A stretch of 64,000 nt of DNA from Brevibacterium sp. XM4083 (GTDB taxonomy: Bacteria; Actinomycetota; Actinomycetes; Actinomycetales; Brevibacteriaceae): assembly GCF_006489205.2 (NCBI RefSeq), contig NZ_VFYR02000002.1, forward strand, positions 653,278-717,277. The letters run 5' to 3'. Positions 46,163 through 56,492 of this stretch are shown in pieces. The stretch's first letter is position 1. Every line of letters begins with the position of its first letter. Made by a program: the position numbers and the translations under genes. The notes beneath the pieces are model-generated. The model saw only the letters and a program-made list of their open reading frames with translations. It had not been told where the DNA came from and searched no databases.

Positions 46163-47353
46163 TTACTTGAGGAAGTCGGGGATGTCGAGGTCGTTGTCGA
46201 GGCTCGAGGTGCTCCGTTCGTTCGGCAGCGACGTGGGGATCTGGTGCTCCTCACGACGCGGCTCGGGAGCGGCGGCGGGCTCGGGGTCGGTGACCTCGAC
46301 GCTCTCGGCCTCCGATTCGATGACCGGCGAGGACGACGCGGCGGCACCGGACGCGGCACCGACACCGGCGGGCACGGCCTCGACGACGTTGCCGTCCTGG
46401 CCGGGCACGGTGTTGTCGAAGCCGGCGGCGATGACGGTGACGCGGCACTCGTCGCCGATGTTGTCGTCGATGACGGCGCCGAAGATGATGTTCGCCTCGG
46501 GGTGGGCGGCCTCCTGGACGAGGCGCGCGGCCTCGTTGACCTCGAAGAGGCCGAGGTCGGCGCCGCCCTGGATGCAGAAGAGCACACCGTGGGCACCGTC
46601 GATGCTCGCTTCGAGCAGCGGCGAGGCGATCGCGGACTCCGCGGCCTGGACGGCGCGGTCGTCGCCGGTCGCGGCGCCGATGCCCATGAGCGCGGTGCCC
46701 GCGTCCTGCATGACGGACTTGACGTCGGCGAAGTCGAGGTTGATCAGTCCCGGCACGGAGATGAGGTCCGTGATGCCCTGGACACCGGAGCGCAGGACCT
46801 CGTCGGCGGAGCGGAAGGCCTCGACGACGGAGACGCTGCGGTCGGAGATCGAGAGCAGGCGGTCGTTGGGGATGACGATGAGGGTGTCGACCTCTTCGCG
46901 CAGCGCGGCGATGCCGGCTTCGGCCTGCGCCGAGCGGCGGCGGCCCTCGAACGTGAAGGGGCGGGTGACGACGCCGATCGTCAGGGCGCCGAGAGAGCGG
47001 GCGACCCGGGCGACGACGGGTGCCGCACCGGTTCCGGTGCCGCCGCCCTCACCGGCGGTGACGAAGACCATGTCCGCGCCTTCGAGGGCGTCGCGGATCG
47101 CGTCCTCGCTCGATTCGGCGGCCTTGCGGCCGATCTCCGGGTCCGCGCCGGCGCCGAGGCCGCGGGTCTGGTCGCGGCCGATCTCGAGCTTGACGTCGGC
47201 ATCGGAGAGGACGAGGGCCTGCGCATCGGTGTTGATCGCGATGAATTCCACGCCCCGCAGGCCGACGTCGATCATCCTCTGGACAGCGTTGACACCGCCG
47301 CCGCCTGTGCCGGCGACTTTGATATCCGCTCCGGATTGTGGGAATTCAGCCAA
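46163..47353 (-). CDS. ftsZ: Cell division GTPase FtsZ
   Basis: 396 residues, the tubulin homologue forming the Z-ring. The T1 loop is [14 protein letters not shown], the GTP-binding signature [10 protein letters not shown] is at 101-110, and the T7 loop region [11 protein letters not shown] follows. The C-terminal peptide [11 protein letters not shown] is the actinobacterial version that binds SepF and FtsW. TTG 47353 is chosen because AGAGGA lies 7 nt before it and the protein then begins [13 protein letters not shown]; an ATG at 47377 has no ribosome binding site. The ~165-bp gap to ftsQ likely holds an ftsZ promoter. Confidence 0.96.
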   Translation of the reverse strand: MAEFPQSGADIKVAGTGGGGVNAVQRMIDVGLRGVEFIAINTDAQALVLSDADVKLEIGRDQTRGLGAGADPEIGRKAAESSEDAIRDALEGADMVFVTAGEGGGTGTGAAPVVARVARSLGALTIGVVTRPFTFEGRRRSAQAEAGIAALREEVDTLIVIPNDRLLSISDRSVSVVEAFRSADEVLRSGVQGITDLISVPGLINLDFADVKSVMQDAGTALMGIGAATGDDRAVQAAESAIASPLLEASIDGAHGVLFCIQGGADLGLFEVNEAARLVQEAAHPEANIIFGAVIDDNIGDECRVTVIAAGFDNTVPGQDGNVVEAVPAGVGAASGAAASSSPVIESEAESVEVTDPEPAAAPEPRREEHQIPTSLPNERSTSSLDNDLDIPDFLK

Positions 47354-47518
47354 GTCGGTTCCTCTTCTCACGCGCATCGTCCACGCGGTCTCAAGCGTGC
47401 ATTGTTCGACGTCTCTCATCCTTCAGGCCGGTGGCCCAAGGCGATGACACTGCAACCATTCTCCCCGGAGAGCCGGAGTTCGGCCAGTTTCCTCCCCGGT
47501 GTGTCGGAGCATATCGGA

Positions 47519-48274
47519 TCAGTCGGTGACGGGCACCGAGGGCACGGAGACGTCGATCTCGGTGCGGCCCTCGGCGGCGAGCTGGAGCGCGGTGCGCATC
47601 TTCAGGCTCGCGTCCTCGCTGTCGCCGAAGACGACGGAGGCCTGCGCGTCTCCGGTGTCGATCGTCCCCGACAGGCCCTGCTCGCTGTCGGCCTTCACGG
47701 TGGTCAGGCTGCCGCGCAGGTCCTCACCGAGGGTCGACATGAAGCGGATGACCGCGCTCACGGTCTCCTCGTCGGGGGTGTCCGCTTCGAGGACGGTGAG
47801 GCCGTCGGGGGCCGTGTCGACGGATCCGAGGTCGACCGCCTCGGCGTCGTAGAGGATGAAGCCGCCGGCTGAGGAGACCGCGACGACCGGGGTCCGGTCG
47901 GTGATCGTGATCCGCAGGCTCCGCGGTCCCGCGTAGTGGACGGAGGCGTCCTCGGCGCGGGGGAACTGCTTCTCGACCTCGGACTCGATCGTGCCCGGAC
48001 GCAGCTGCGGCAGCGGTGTGCCGGCGTGTTCGGTCAGCACGAAGTCCGAGACCTCGGAGCCGGTGACGAGCTCGGTGTCCTCGACCTCGACGGCAGAGAG
48101 CGCGAGGACGGGTGAGAACCAGGCCACCGCGGCCAGCGCGAGCACCGCGACGACGATGCCGATCGCGGTCAGCCGTTTGGCCCACACCCGCCGGCGGCGG
48201 GCGCGGATGATCCCGGTGAGGTCGGCCGTCGAGTCGTCGCCGACTCGTGGGGGTGCGAGCGGCACGGGTCTCAC
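47519..48274 (-). CDS. ftsQ: Cell division protein FtsQ
   Basis: 251 residues, bitopic: a short basic cytosolic N-terminus (RARRRRVWAKR), one membrane helix (about 35-57), a POTRA domain (FSPVLALSAVEVEDTELVTG onward) and the FtsQ β domain. It links FtsL/FtsB to the divisome. GTG 48274 overlaps the murC stop (GTGA); an upstream in-frame start runs into murC and is rejected. Confidence 0.9.
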   Translation of the reverse strand: MRPVPLAPPRVGDDSTADLTGIIRARRRRVWAKRLTAIGIVVAVLALAAVAWFSPVLALSAVEVEDTELVTGSEVSDFVLTEHAGTPLPQLRPGTIESEVEKQFPRAEDASVHYAGPRSLRITITDRTPVVAVSSAGGFILYDAEAVDLGSVDTAPDGLTVLEADTPDEETVSAVIRFMSTLGEDLRGSLTTVKADSEQGLSGTIDTGDAQASVVFGDSEDASLKMRTALQLAAEGRTEIDVSVPSVPVTD

Positions 48275-49677
48275 TTCTCCAGGGCGGCGAGGATCTCGGG
48301 GCCGAGGATCGTCACATCGCCGGCGCCGACGGTGAGCACGAGGTCGCCGGGGCGCACGCGCTCGGCGACGAAGGGCACGGCGTCGGCGAAGGATTCGAGG
48401 AACGTCACATGCGAATGGGGGACGCGTTCGGCGATGAGGTTGCCGGTCACCCCGGGCACCGGATCCTCCCGGGCCGGGAAGACGTCGAGGACGACGACCT
48501 CGTCGGCGAGTCCGAGAGCCTCCCCGAACTCGGCTTTGAATTCCGCGGTGCGCGAGTAGAGGTGGGGCTGGAACACCGCCCACACGCGTCCCTCGTCGGT
48601 GACGACCCCACGGGCGGCGGTGAGCACCGCGCGCAGCTCGGTCGGGTGGTGGGCGTAGTCGTCGATGACCCGGACGCCGGCCGCGATCCCCCGCTCCTCG
48701 AAGCGGCGGCGGGTGCCGCCGTAGCCGGCGAGTCCGGCGGCGGCCTTCTCGACGTCGGCGCCGAGCGCGTGGGCCACGGCGACCGCGGCGGTCGCGTTGC
48801 GCGCGTTGTGGGCGCCGGGTTGGCGCAGGGTGATCGGCAGCGCGGTCCCCCGCCCGGGGATGACGAGTTCGAATTCCGAGCCGAGTCCCGAGACGAGGTC
48901 GACGATGCGGATGTCGGCGTCGTCGGCGGTGCCGTAGAGGAGGACGGCGGTGCCCTGACGGCGGGCCTCCTCGGCGACATCCCGGGAACCGGGGTCGTCG
49001 GCGCAGGCGATGACCGTGCCGCCGCGAGCGCCGATGCCGGCGGTGAAGTCGACGAAGGCCTGCCGGACGTTCTCCGCGGTGCCGTAGTGGTCGAGGTGGT
49101 CGGCTTCGACGTTGGTGAGGATCCCGATCGCCGGTTCGTAGAGGAGGAACGAGCCGTCCGATTCGTCCGCCTCGGCGACGAAGACATCACCGGTGCCGAG
49201 GTGGGCGTTCGTGCCTGTCGTCGAGAGCACCCCGCCGATGACGAACGAGGGGTCGAGCCCGCAGGCCTGGAGCGCGACGGTGGTCATCGACGTCGTCGTC
49301 GTCTTCCCGTGGGTGCCGGCCACGGCGACGGCGGTCCGGCCGGCCATGAGGGAGGCGAGGGCTCCGGAGCGGTGGAGGATCCGCAGGCCCCGCTGACGGG
49401 CGGCGACGAGTTCGGGGTTGTCGGCCCGGATCGCCGAGGACACGACGAGGGTGTCGGCAGCGCCGAGGTGGTCGGCGTCGTGGCCGATGTCGACGCGGGC
49501 GCCGAGCGCCCGGAGGATGTCGACGACGGCGGACTCCTTCGCGTCGGAGCCGGAGACCTCGACGCCGTTCATCGCCATGATCCGGGCGATCCCGGACATG
49601 CCCGACCCGCCGATGCCGATGAAGTGGACGGCGCCCAGTTCGGCGACGGGGACGATCTCGGACTGGCTCATGGTCAT
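48271..49677 (-). CDS. murC: UDP-N-acetylmuramate–L-alanine ligase
   Basis: 468 residues, Mur ligase adding L-Ala to UDP-MurNAc. The N-terminal Rossmann domain has HFIGIGGSGMSGIARI, the ATP loop is VAGTHGKTTTTS (121-130), and EADESDGSF and DYAHHPTE are in the central and C-terminal domains. ATG 49677 overlaps the murG stop (ATGA); ATG 49671 is the alternative. Confidence 0.96.
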   Translation of the reverse strand: MTMSQSEIVPVAELGAVHFIGIGGSGMSGIARIMAMNGVEVSGSDAKESAVVDILRALGARVDIGHDADHLGAADTLVVSSAIRADNPELVAARQRGLRILHRSGALASLMAGRTAVAVAGTHGKTTTTSMTTVALQACGLDPSFVIGGVLSTTGTNAHLGTGDVFVAEADESDGSFLLYEPAIGILTNVEADHLDHYGTAENVRQAFVDFTAGIGARGGTVIACADDPGSRDVAEEARRQGTAVLLYGTADDADIRIVDLVSGLGSEFELVIPGRGTALPITLRQPGAHNARNATAAVAVAHALGADVEKAAAGLAGYGGTRRRFEERGIAAGVRVIDDYAHHPTELRAVLTAARGVVTDEGRVWAVFQPHLYSRTAEFKAEFGEALGLADEVVVLDVFPAREDPVPGVTGNLIAERVPHSHVTFLESFADAVPFVAERVRPGDLVLTVGAGDVTILGPEILAALEK

Positions 49678-50777
49678 CCTCTCAGGGCGGCGGTCGTGAT
49701 GTCGGCCATTGCGGCCGCGGCGTCGGTGGGGTAATGGAGGCCTCTGGCGGCGCGGCTCATCTGCTCAAGACGCGCCTCGTCGGCGATGAGCGGGAGGACG
49801 ACGTCGGTGACCGTCGCCGCGGTGAAGTCGGCGTTGTCGACGATCTGCGAGCCGCCGGCGGCCGCGCTCGAGGCGGCGTTGAGCCGCTGTTCGCCGTTGC
49901 CGATCGGCAGCGGGACGTAGATCGCCGGGACCCCGACGACGGTCGTCTCGGCGACAGTGGCCGCCCCGGACCGGGCGACGAGGAGGTCGGCGGCCGCGTA
50001 GACCTTCTCCATTCCGTCGACGTAGTCGACGACATGGTAGTCGGGCAGCTCGGCTGTGGCCTGTCGCAGGGACTCGCCCTTGCCCGCGCCGGTGATGTGG
50101 AGGACCTGGATGCCTGCGGCCTGGCACGCCGCGGCTGCTTCCTCGAACGCCTCGTTGATCCGCTGGGCCCCCGAGGAGCCGCCGGTGACGACGAGGACGG
50201 GCAGGTCGGGACGCAGACCCAGCGCAGTCCGGGCGGCGTCCCGGACGCCGGGGTCGCTGCGGTCCAGGGTGGAGATCTGCGCGGGCATCGGCATCCCGAC
50301 GAGCGTCGAGTTCCTCAGCGTCGTGTCGGGGAACGTCACCCCGACCCGTCCCGGCTTCGTCAGCATCGCGCCGAGGCGGTTCGCCATTCCCGGCTTCGCG
50401 TTCGCCTCGTGGATGATGATGGGCACCTTCGCCTGCTTCGCGGCGAGGTAGGCCGGCGGGCACACGTAGCCGCCGACGCCGACGACGGCGTCGACGCCGC
50501 GGTCGGCGATGATCCGGCGCACCGCGGCGATGTTGTCGGCGAACGCCTTCGGGAAGCGCAGGAGACCGGGGGTCAGCCGCCGCGGCATCGGCACCTTGTC
50601 GATCGTGACAAGCTCGAACCCGGCGGCGGGCACGATCGAGGTCTCGAGTCCGTCGGCGGTGCCGAGGGCGAACACATCGGCGCCGTCGAGGCGCTGCCGC
50701 AGTTCCTCGCCGATGGCCAGCATCGGCGAGATGTGGCCGGTGGTGCCGCCACCGGCCAGCAGGATGCTCGTCGTCAT
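49674..50777 (-). CDS. murG: UDP-GlcNAc:lipid I N-acetylglucosaminyltransferase MurG
   Basis: 367 residues, GT-B fold. It makes lipid II at the inner face of the membrane. The G-loop is LAGGGTTGHISP (7-18); the second G-loop is VTGGSSGAQRINE, with the donor-site VARSGAATVAE later. ATG 50777 lies 1 nt after the ftsW stop, with AAGAAGGAG immediately upstream. Confidence 0.96.
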   Translation of the reverse strand: MTTSILLAGGGTTGHISPMLAIGEELRQRLDGADVFALGTADGLETSIVPAAGFELVTIDKVPMPRRLTPGLLRFPKAFADNIAAVRRIIADRGVDAVVGVGGYVCPPAYLAAKQAKVPIIIHEANAKPGMANRLGAMLTKPGRVGVTFPDTTLRNSTLVGMPMPAQISTLDRSDPGVRDAARTALGLRPDLPVLVVTGGSSGAQRINEAFEEAAAACQAAGIQVLHITGAGKGESLRQATAELPDYHVVDYVDGMEKVYAAADLLVARSGAATVAETTVVGVPAIYVPLPIGNGEQRLNAASSAAAGGSQIVDNADFTAATVTDVVLPLIADEARLEQMSRAARGLHYPTDAAAAMADITTAALRG

Positions 50778-50778
50778 C

Positions 50779-52410
50779 TCACTCCTTCTTCTTCCGGCCG
50801 GGAGCTCTCCTGGCCAGGACGGCGAATGAGGACCGCACGCGGTCCTTGTGGGCGCGGATCGCCTCGGGGGCCCCCTTCTCCGTGCGCGCGAAGGAGAGGA
50901 TGACTCCGACGGCGAGCAGGGAGGCGATGATCGAGGATCCGCCGTAGGACACGAACGGCAGGGGCAGCCCGATGACGGGCAGGAGGCCGGCGACGACGCC
51001 GACGTTGATGGCCGCCTGGCCGATGAGCCACGCGAAGAGGCCTGCCGTGGTGATCTTCGCGAACAGGCTCTCAGCGCGCAGCATGACGCGGATGAGGCCG
51101 AAGGCGAGGACGGTGAAGACGAGGAGGACGAGGATCGTGCCAACGAGGCCGAGCTCCTCGCCGATGATGGCGAAGATGAAGTCGTTGTGCGCTTCGGGCA
51201 GCCACGACCACTTCTCCCGGCTTGCCCCGAGGCCGACGCCGAACCAGCCGCCCGAGGCGAGTGAGAAGAGCCCGTGGTTGGACTGCCACGCCTGACCCGT
51301 CGTGTCGATCGCCGCCTGGTCGGCGTGCCCGGTGATCGCGAGGGCGAGACGGTCGAGCCGGTTCTCGGAGCTGAGCACGTAGAACGCGGTGACCGCCCCG
51401 AGGCCGGCGAGGAGGAGGAGGAAGTGCTTCATCGGGAAGCCGCCGATGAAGAGGCAGGCCAAGGCGATGGCCATGAGGACGAGTGCGGTGCCGAGGTCGT
51501 TGCCGGCGACGACGAGGCCGACGGCCACGGCGATGCCGGGCACGACGGGGATCATCGCGTGCGTGAACGTCGTCATCTTCCCGAACTTGTTCGCGAGCAC
51601 GCAGCCGAGCCACACGGCCAGGGCGATCTTGAGGAACTCGGAGGGCTGGAGCTGGAAGGAGCCGAGCTGGATCCAGTTCGCGTTGCCCTTCGTCTCCTTG
51701 CCGAAGCCGGGAATGAACACGGCGGCCTGCATGAGCACCCCGAGGCCGATCGCCGGCCATGCGAGCTTCTTCCACAGGCTCAGCGGCACGAAGGACGCGG
51801 CGATGAGGAGGGCGAAGCCGACGGCCGCGAAGCCCGCCTGCTTGTTGAAGTACTCGAACGAGGAGCCCTCTCCCCCGTCGTACGACGTGATCGAGGAGGC
51901 CGAGAGCACCATGACGAGGCCGAGCCCGGTCAGCGCCACGACGGAGATGAGGATGAGGTAGTACGTCGCGAGCGGATTCGCGGAGATCGTCCGGTATTCG
52001 GCGACGACGGAACGCAGCAGCGCCCTGCCGGGAATCCCGCGCCGCCGTGTCGTCCCCGGCGCCGAGGCGGTCCCGGAGTCGGGTGCGCTCGTCACCTGAG
52101 CCTGCCCACCGGTGGTCGTCTGCGCGGTCGTCGGCGTCGCGCCGGTCGTCTTCGCGCTGGTCGTCTTCGTCCCGGACTTCTTCGCCCACGGCATCGTGGC
52201 TCTGGGCTTCTTCGCGGCAGGCTTCTGCGCGGCCGCCTTCTTGCCTTTGGGCTTCTTCGCGGCAGGCTTCTTCGCGGCAGCCGCGTTCGCACGCGACGCT
52301 GTTCCGCCCGCTGGAGTCGTCGTCTTTCCTCCGCGGTCGGTCCTGGTCGGGGCGTCGACCGGAGCCGAGTCCGCGCTCGGTCGGCGTCGCGTCGTGCTCT
52401 GCCGTCCCAT
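50779..52410 (-). CDS. ftsW: Septal peptidoglycan polymerase FtsW with Lys/Ala-rich N-terminal extension
   Basis: About 543 residues. SEDS glycosyltransferase with ten membrane helices (from ~145), including the catalytic-region block and the C-terminal signature GLPLPFVSYGGSSIIASL. It polymerises lipid II with FtsI at the septum. The first ~125 residues are a basic, disordered cytosolic tail rich in AAKKP repeats, longer than in most FtsW. I keep ATG 52410 because it follows the murD stop by 1 nt with AGGA upstream. Confidence 0.92.
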   Translation of the reverse strand: MGRQSTTRRRPSADSAPVDAPTRTDRGGKTTTPAGGTASRANAAAAKKPAAKKPKGKKAAAQKPAAKKPRATMPWAKKSGTKTTSAKTTGATPTTAQTTTGGQAQVTSAPDSGTASAPGTTRRRGIPGRALLRSVVAEYRTISANPLATYYLILISVVALTGLGLVMVLSASSITSYDGGEGSSFEYFNKQAGFAAVGFALLIAASFVPLSLWKKLAWPAIGLGVLMQAAVFIPGFGKETKGNANWIQLGSFQLQPSEFLKIALAVWLGCVLANKFGKMTTFTHAMIPVVPGIAVAVGLVVAGNDLGTALVLMAIALACLFIGGFPMKHFLLLLAGLGAVTAFYVLSSENRLDRLALAITGHADQAAIDTTGQAWQSNHGLFSLASGGWFGVGLGASREKWSWLPEAHNDFIFAIIGEELGLVGTILVLLVFTVLAFGLIRVMLRAESLFAKITTAGLFAWLIGQAAINVGVVAGLLPVIGLPLPFVSYGGSSIIASLLAVGVILSFARTEKGAPEAIRAHKDRVRSSFAVLARRAPGRKKKE

Positions 52411-52411
52411 G

Positions 52412-53947
52412 TCAGCGTCCTGGCAGCTGCTCGACGGCGTGGGCGAAGAGCTCGCCTCGGGTGCTGTAGTTGAGGAACTGGTCCATGCTCGCCGCGGCGG
52501 GGGCGAGCAGCACGGTGTCGCCGGGGACGGCGATCCTCCAGGCGGCGGCGACGGCGGCGTCCATGACGGCGGCGCCGCGGGCGGCGGGGTCGGTCCCCGG
52601 GTCCTCGGGCAACGGGTCGATGCGGACGATGTCGAGGTCGGGGGCGCCTGCGGCGGCGGCCGAGCGGAACGCCGCGTCGTCGGCGCCGATGAGGATGAGC
52701 GCCTTGAGCCGGTCGGCGTTGGCGGCGAAGAGCTCGGTGAAGTCCGCGCCCTTGGGCAGGCCGCCGGCGATCCACACGATGGGGTCGAAGCTCGCGAGCG
52801 ATGCCGCGGCGGCGTGGGTGTTCGTCGCCTTCGAGTCATCGACCCAGCGGACGCCGTCGGTCTCGGCCACGGTGACCATGCGGTGGGCGCCGAGGGCATG
52901 GTTCTGCAGGCCCGCGGCGATCGCCTGGCCGGGCACGTCGATGCTGCGGGCGAGGGCGGCGGCGGCCAGCGCGTTGGCGATCTGGTGGTCGGCGGGTCGC
53001 TGTCCCGGGGTGCCTGCTGCCTGGGCGACGTCGGCGAGTGAGGCGATCTCGGCGGCAGCCGTGTACCGCTGCGGGATGAAGGCCCGGTCGACGAGGAGGT
53101 CGTCGACGACGCCGAGCTCACCGGGGGCGGGGATCCCGGTCGTGAAGCCGATCGCCCGGGCCCCGGCGACGACCTCGGCGTTCTCCACCATCGTCTTCGT
53201 CGCCGGGTCGGCGACGTTGTAGACGCAGGCGTCGCGGACGTGTTCGTAGATCTTCGCCTTGTCACGGGCGTACGCGTCGACGCTGCCGTGCCAGTCGACG
53301 TGGTCGGGGGCGAGGTTGAGGACGACCGCGGAGGTCGCCGACATCGAGAACTCCCAGTGGAGCTGGAAGCTCGAGAGTTCGATCGCAAGCACCTCGAGGC
53401 CGGGTTCGAGGACGGCTTCGAGGAGCGGGGCGCCGATGTTGCCGCACGCCTTCGCGCGCAGTCCCGCGGCGAGCAGCATCGACTCGAGCATCGTCGTCGT
53501 CGTGGTCTTCCCGTTCGTCCCGGTGATCGCCAGCCAGGCCGCGTCGTTCGTCCCGCGGATCCGCCACGCGAGTTCGACCTCGCCGATGACGGGGATGCCG
53601 GCGGCGATCGCCGCGGCGAGCACCGGCTGGTCCGGGGTCCATCCGGGTGAGGTGACGACGAGGTCGAACGTGCCCTCGGGCAGTCCGGTCACGGCCTCGG
53701 GTCCGCGGCGGATGTCGACGTCGAAGACCTCGAGGATTGCGGTCTTCTCCGCCATGTCCTTCGTCGCGTCCCCGTCGATGAGGACCACCTCGGCGCCGCG
53801 TTCGGCGAGGTGGACGGCGGCGGGGAACCCGGTGACGCCGAAGCCGGTGACGAGGATCCGCAGCCCGTTGAGCGACGACGTCGGTCCGCTCAGCGCCGCG
53901 GGGATCCGGTCGGCCAGCGGGTAGTCGGTTGCGAGGTCATCCGCCAA
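52412..53947 (-). CDS. murD: UDP-N-acetylmuramoylalanine–D-glutamate ligase
   Basis: 511 residues. It adds D-Glu to UDP-MurNAc-L-Ala. Domain 1 starts [18 protein letters not shown]; the ATP loop is [26 protein letters not shown] and [12 protein letters not shown] are conserved. Start TTG 53947 overlaps the 3' end of mraY by 11 nt; no ATG/GTG fits better in frame near the N-terminus, but the true start could be slightly downstream. Confidence 0.94.
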   Translation of the reverse strand: MADDLATDYPLADRIPAALSGPTSSLNGLRILVTGFGVTGFPAAVHLAERGAEVVLIDGDATKDMAEKTAILEVFDVDIRRGPEAVTGLPEGTFDLVVTSPGWTPDQPVLAAAIAAGIPVIGEVELAWRIRGTNDAAWLAITGTNGKTTTTTMLESMLLAAGLRAKACGNIGAPLLEAVLEPGLEVLAIELSSFQLHWEFSMSATSAVVLNLAPDHVDWHGSVDAYARDKAKIYEHVRDACVYNVADPATKTMVENAEVVAGARAIGFTTGIPAPGELGVVDDLLVDRAFIPQRYTAAAEIASLADVAQAAGTPGQRPADHQIANALAAAALARSIDVPGQAIAAGLQNHALGAHRMVTVAETDGVRWVDDSKATNTHAAAASLASFDPIVWIAGGLPKGADFTELFAANADRLKALILIGADDAAFRSAAAAGAPDLDIVRIDPLPEDPGTDPAARGAAVMDAAVAAAWRIAVPGDTVLLAPAAASMDQFLNYSTRGELFAHAVEQLPGR

Positions 53948-55028
53948 TGCGCGCCACCCATTCGGCGTAGAAGAGGCAGACTCCGGCGATGACGAAGAGC
54001 GCGGCGATGATCCAGAACCGGACGACGATCGTCACCTCGGCCCACCCCTTGAGTTCGAAGTGGTGCTGGAGGGGCGCCATGCGGAAGACGCGTTTGCCGG
54101 TGGTCTTGAACGAGGCGACCTGGATGATCACGGAGAGGGTGATGATGACGAAGAGGCCGCCGAGGACGACGAGGAGCAGCTGGGTCCGGGACATGATCGC
54201 CAGGCCGGCGATGGCGCCGCCGATCGCGAGCGACCCGGTGTCGCCCATGAAGATCTTCGCCGGCGAGGTGTTCCACCACAGGAAGCCGAAGCAGGCGGCG
54301 GCCATGGCGCCGGCGACCATCGCGAGGTCGCGCGGATCGCGCATGTAGTAGCACGCGTTCGTCGCCTCGGACATGAGGTTGCAGTTCTGCGTCGACTGCC
54401 AGGTGCCGATGACGACGTAGGCGGCGAAGACGACGGCCGAGGCGCCGGCGGCGAGACCGTCGAGGCCGTCGGTGAGGTTGACGGCGTTCGACACGGCGGT
54501 GACGATGAGGTTCGCCCAGATGATGAAGAGGACGAGGCCGAGCGCGCCGCCGGCGAAGGCGAGATCGAGGTTCGTGTCCCGGATGAAGGAGATCTTCGTC
54601 GACGCCGGGGTCTCCCCGAACGAGTTGGGGAACTGGAGGGCCATGACGGCGAACGAGATGCCGACGAAGGCCTGGCCGAGCAGCTTCGGCACGGGGCGCA
54701 GACCGAGGGAGCGCTGCTTCCTGATCTTGATGAAGTCGTCGAGGAAGCCGACGATGCCGAGGCCGGCGGCCAGCCACAGGACGAGGAGTCCCGAGGCGGT
54801 GGGCACCGAACCGGTGAGCAGATGGCCGAGGAGGTAGGCGATGATCGCGGCGCCGATGATGACGACACCGCCCATCGTCGGGGTTCCGCGTTTCGTCGCG
54901 TGCGTCGTCGGGCCGTCGTCACGGACGAACTGACCATAGCCGCGCTTGACGAGGACCCGGATGAAGAGCGGGGTCCCGACGAGCGCGAGGACGAGTGCGA
55001 CACAGGCCGCGAGCAGCACCGCGATCAT
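53937..55028 (-). CDS. mraY: Phospho-N-acetylmuramoyl-pentapeptide transferase
   Basis: 363 residues, ten membrane helices. It makes lipid I from UDP-MurNAc-pentapeptide and undecaprenyl phosphate. The Asp-rich [11 protein letters not shown] holds the catalytic-site Asp pair; [12 protein letters not shown] and [12 protein letters not shown] are further signatures, and [13 protein letters not shown] carries the His cluster. ATG 55028 overlaps the murF stop (ATGA). Confidence 0.97.
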   Translation of the reverse strand: MIAVLLAACVALVLALVGTPLFIRVLVKRGYGQFVRDDGPTTHATKRGTPTMGGVVIIGAAIIAYLLGHLLTGSVPTASGLLVLWLAAGLGIVGFLDDFIKIRKQRSLGLRPVPKLLGQAFVGISFAVMALQFPNSFGETPASTKISFIRDTNLDLAFAGGALGLVLFIIWANLIVTAVSNAVNLTDGLDGLAAGASAVVFAAYVVIGTWQSTQNCNLMSEATNACYYMRDPRDLAMVAGAMAAACFGFLWWNTSPAKIFMGDTGSLAIGGAIAGLAIMSRTQLLLVVLGGLFVIITLSVIIQVASFKTTGKRVFRMAPLQHHFELKGWAEVTIVVRFWIIAALFVIAGVCLFYAEWVARIGG

Positions 55029-56491
55029 TGGGCCCCCGAGACGCCGGCGATGTCGTCCCCGAGATACCGCAGGCCGGCATCGCGTGAGGACTTGAACAGA
55101 ACGATGTCGCCGGCGGTGAGCTCTGCGGTGAGCAGATCCTTCGCTTCGGCGGCAGTGGCCACCCACGACGCCTCATTGCCCCACGAGCCTTCGAGGTTCG
55201 CGGCGTTGAAGATCGGCTTGGCGCCCTCTCCGACGACGATGGTGCGGGTGATGTTGAGGCGGACGACGAGTTCGCCGATGTCGGCATGGGCGCTGATCGA
55301 CTCGTCGCCGAGTTCGAGCATCTCCCCGAGCACGGCGAAGGTCCGCCGGGGGCGGGACTCCTCGTCGCCGCGGCCCATCGCCGCGAGCGCCTTGAGCGAG
55401 GCGCGCATCGATTCGGGATTGGCGTTGTAGGCGTCGTTGAGCACGGTGACGCCGCTCGGCGAATCGATGAGCTCCATCCGCCACCGGCTCGCCGCAGACG
55501 AGGTCGCGAGCGTCGTGACGATCGACTTCACACCGACCCCGCACGCGGACGCGACGGCGGCAGCGGCCAGCGCGTTGCCGACGTGGTGTTCGCCGACGAG
55601 GGCCAGGCGCACCTCCTGCGGTTCCTCCCCGGGCAGGTGGAGGACGAACGAGGGGTGGCCGGAGGCGTCGGTGGAGACTCCCGTCGCCCGCACCACGGCG
55701 TCGTCGGCGCCGACCCAGTCGGGCAGCGACTCGCGCTGGGAGAACCACAGCGTCGTCACGTCGGGGGCGAGCACCTCGTGCATCGCCGCGACCCGGGGGT
55801 CATCGGCGTTGAGCACGGCCGTCCCGCCGGCGATGAGGGATTCGACGAGTTCGGCCTTCGCCCGGGCCGTGTTCTCGATCGACCCGAAGACTCCGGAGTG
55901 GGCGGTGCCCACGGCGAGTTCGACGGCGATGTCGGGACGCACGAGGCCGGTGAGATAGGCGAGGTTGCCGATCGACCGGGCGCCCATCTCGAGGACGAGG
56001 AATCGGGTCTCCTCGTCGGCGCGCAGGGCTGTGAGCGGAACCCCGACCTCGTTGTTGTACGAGTTCGGGGGCCACACGGTCGGGGCCGCACCGGCGAGGA
56101 GATCGGCGGCGAGGTCCTTGACCGTCGTCTTCCCGACGGAGCCGGTGATGGCGATGACGGTGATCTCGCCAGAGGCCCGCAGCGCCTCGACGCTCGCACT
56201 CGCCAGCCGCCCGAGCGCCTCGGTGGCGTCGGAGACGAGGACGGTGGGCAGAGGCTGGTCGTCGACGGTGGGCACGGATTCGCCGATGATCAGTGCGGCA
56301 CCGGCCTCGACGGCGGCGGCGGCGAACTCGATGCCGTCGACGTTCTCGCCGCGGCGGGCCACGTAGATGTCGCCGGGTCCGACTTCGCGGGAGTCGGTGA
56401 CGACTCCGGCACTCAACAGGGATTCGGGGTCTACGCCGTACAACTCGCCGTTGACGGCGGTTGCGATGTCGGCTGCACTCAGTCGCTTCAT
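55025..56491 (-). CDS. murF: UDP-MurNAc-tripeptide–D-Ala-D-Ala ligase
   Basis: 488 residues. It completes the pentapeptide precursor. ATP loop [36 protein letters not shown] and [17 protein letters not shown] are family blocks. Start ATG 56491, 1 nt after the murE stop. The C-terminus is coupled to mraY. Confidence 0.96.
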   Translation of the reverse strand: MKRLSAADIATAVNGELYGVDPESLLSAGVVTDSREVGPGDIYVARRGENVDGIEFAAAAVEAGAALIIGESVPTVDDQPLPTVLVSDATEALGRLASASVEALRASGEITVIAITGSVGKTTVKDLAADLLAGAAPTVWPPNSYNNEVGVPLTALRADEETRFLVLEMGARSIGNLAYLTGLVRPDIAVELAVGTAHSGVFGSIENTARAKAELVESLIAGGTAVLNADDPRVAAMHEVLAPDVTTLWFSQRESLPDWVGADDAVVRATGVSTDASGHPSFVLHLPGEEPQEVRLALVGEHHVGNALAAAAVASACGVGVKSIVTTLATSSAASRWRMELIDSPSGVTVLNDAYNANPESMRASLKALAAMGRGDEESRPRRTFAVLGEMLELGDESISAHADIGELVVRLNITRTIVVGEGAKPIFNAANLEGSWGNEASWVATAAEAKDLLTAELTAGDIVLFKSSRDAGLRYLGDDIAGVSGAQ

Positions 56492-56492
56492 A

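Noticed and set aside
45701..47872. Plus-strand frame across pgeF/ftsZ/ftsQ
   Set aside because: Antisense shadow; composition and lack of domains argue against coding.
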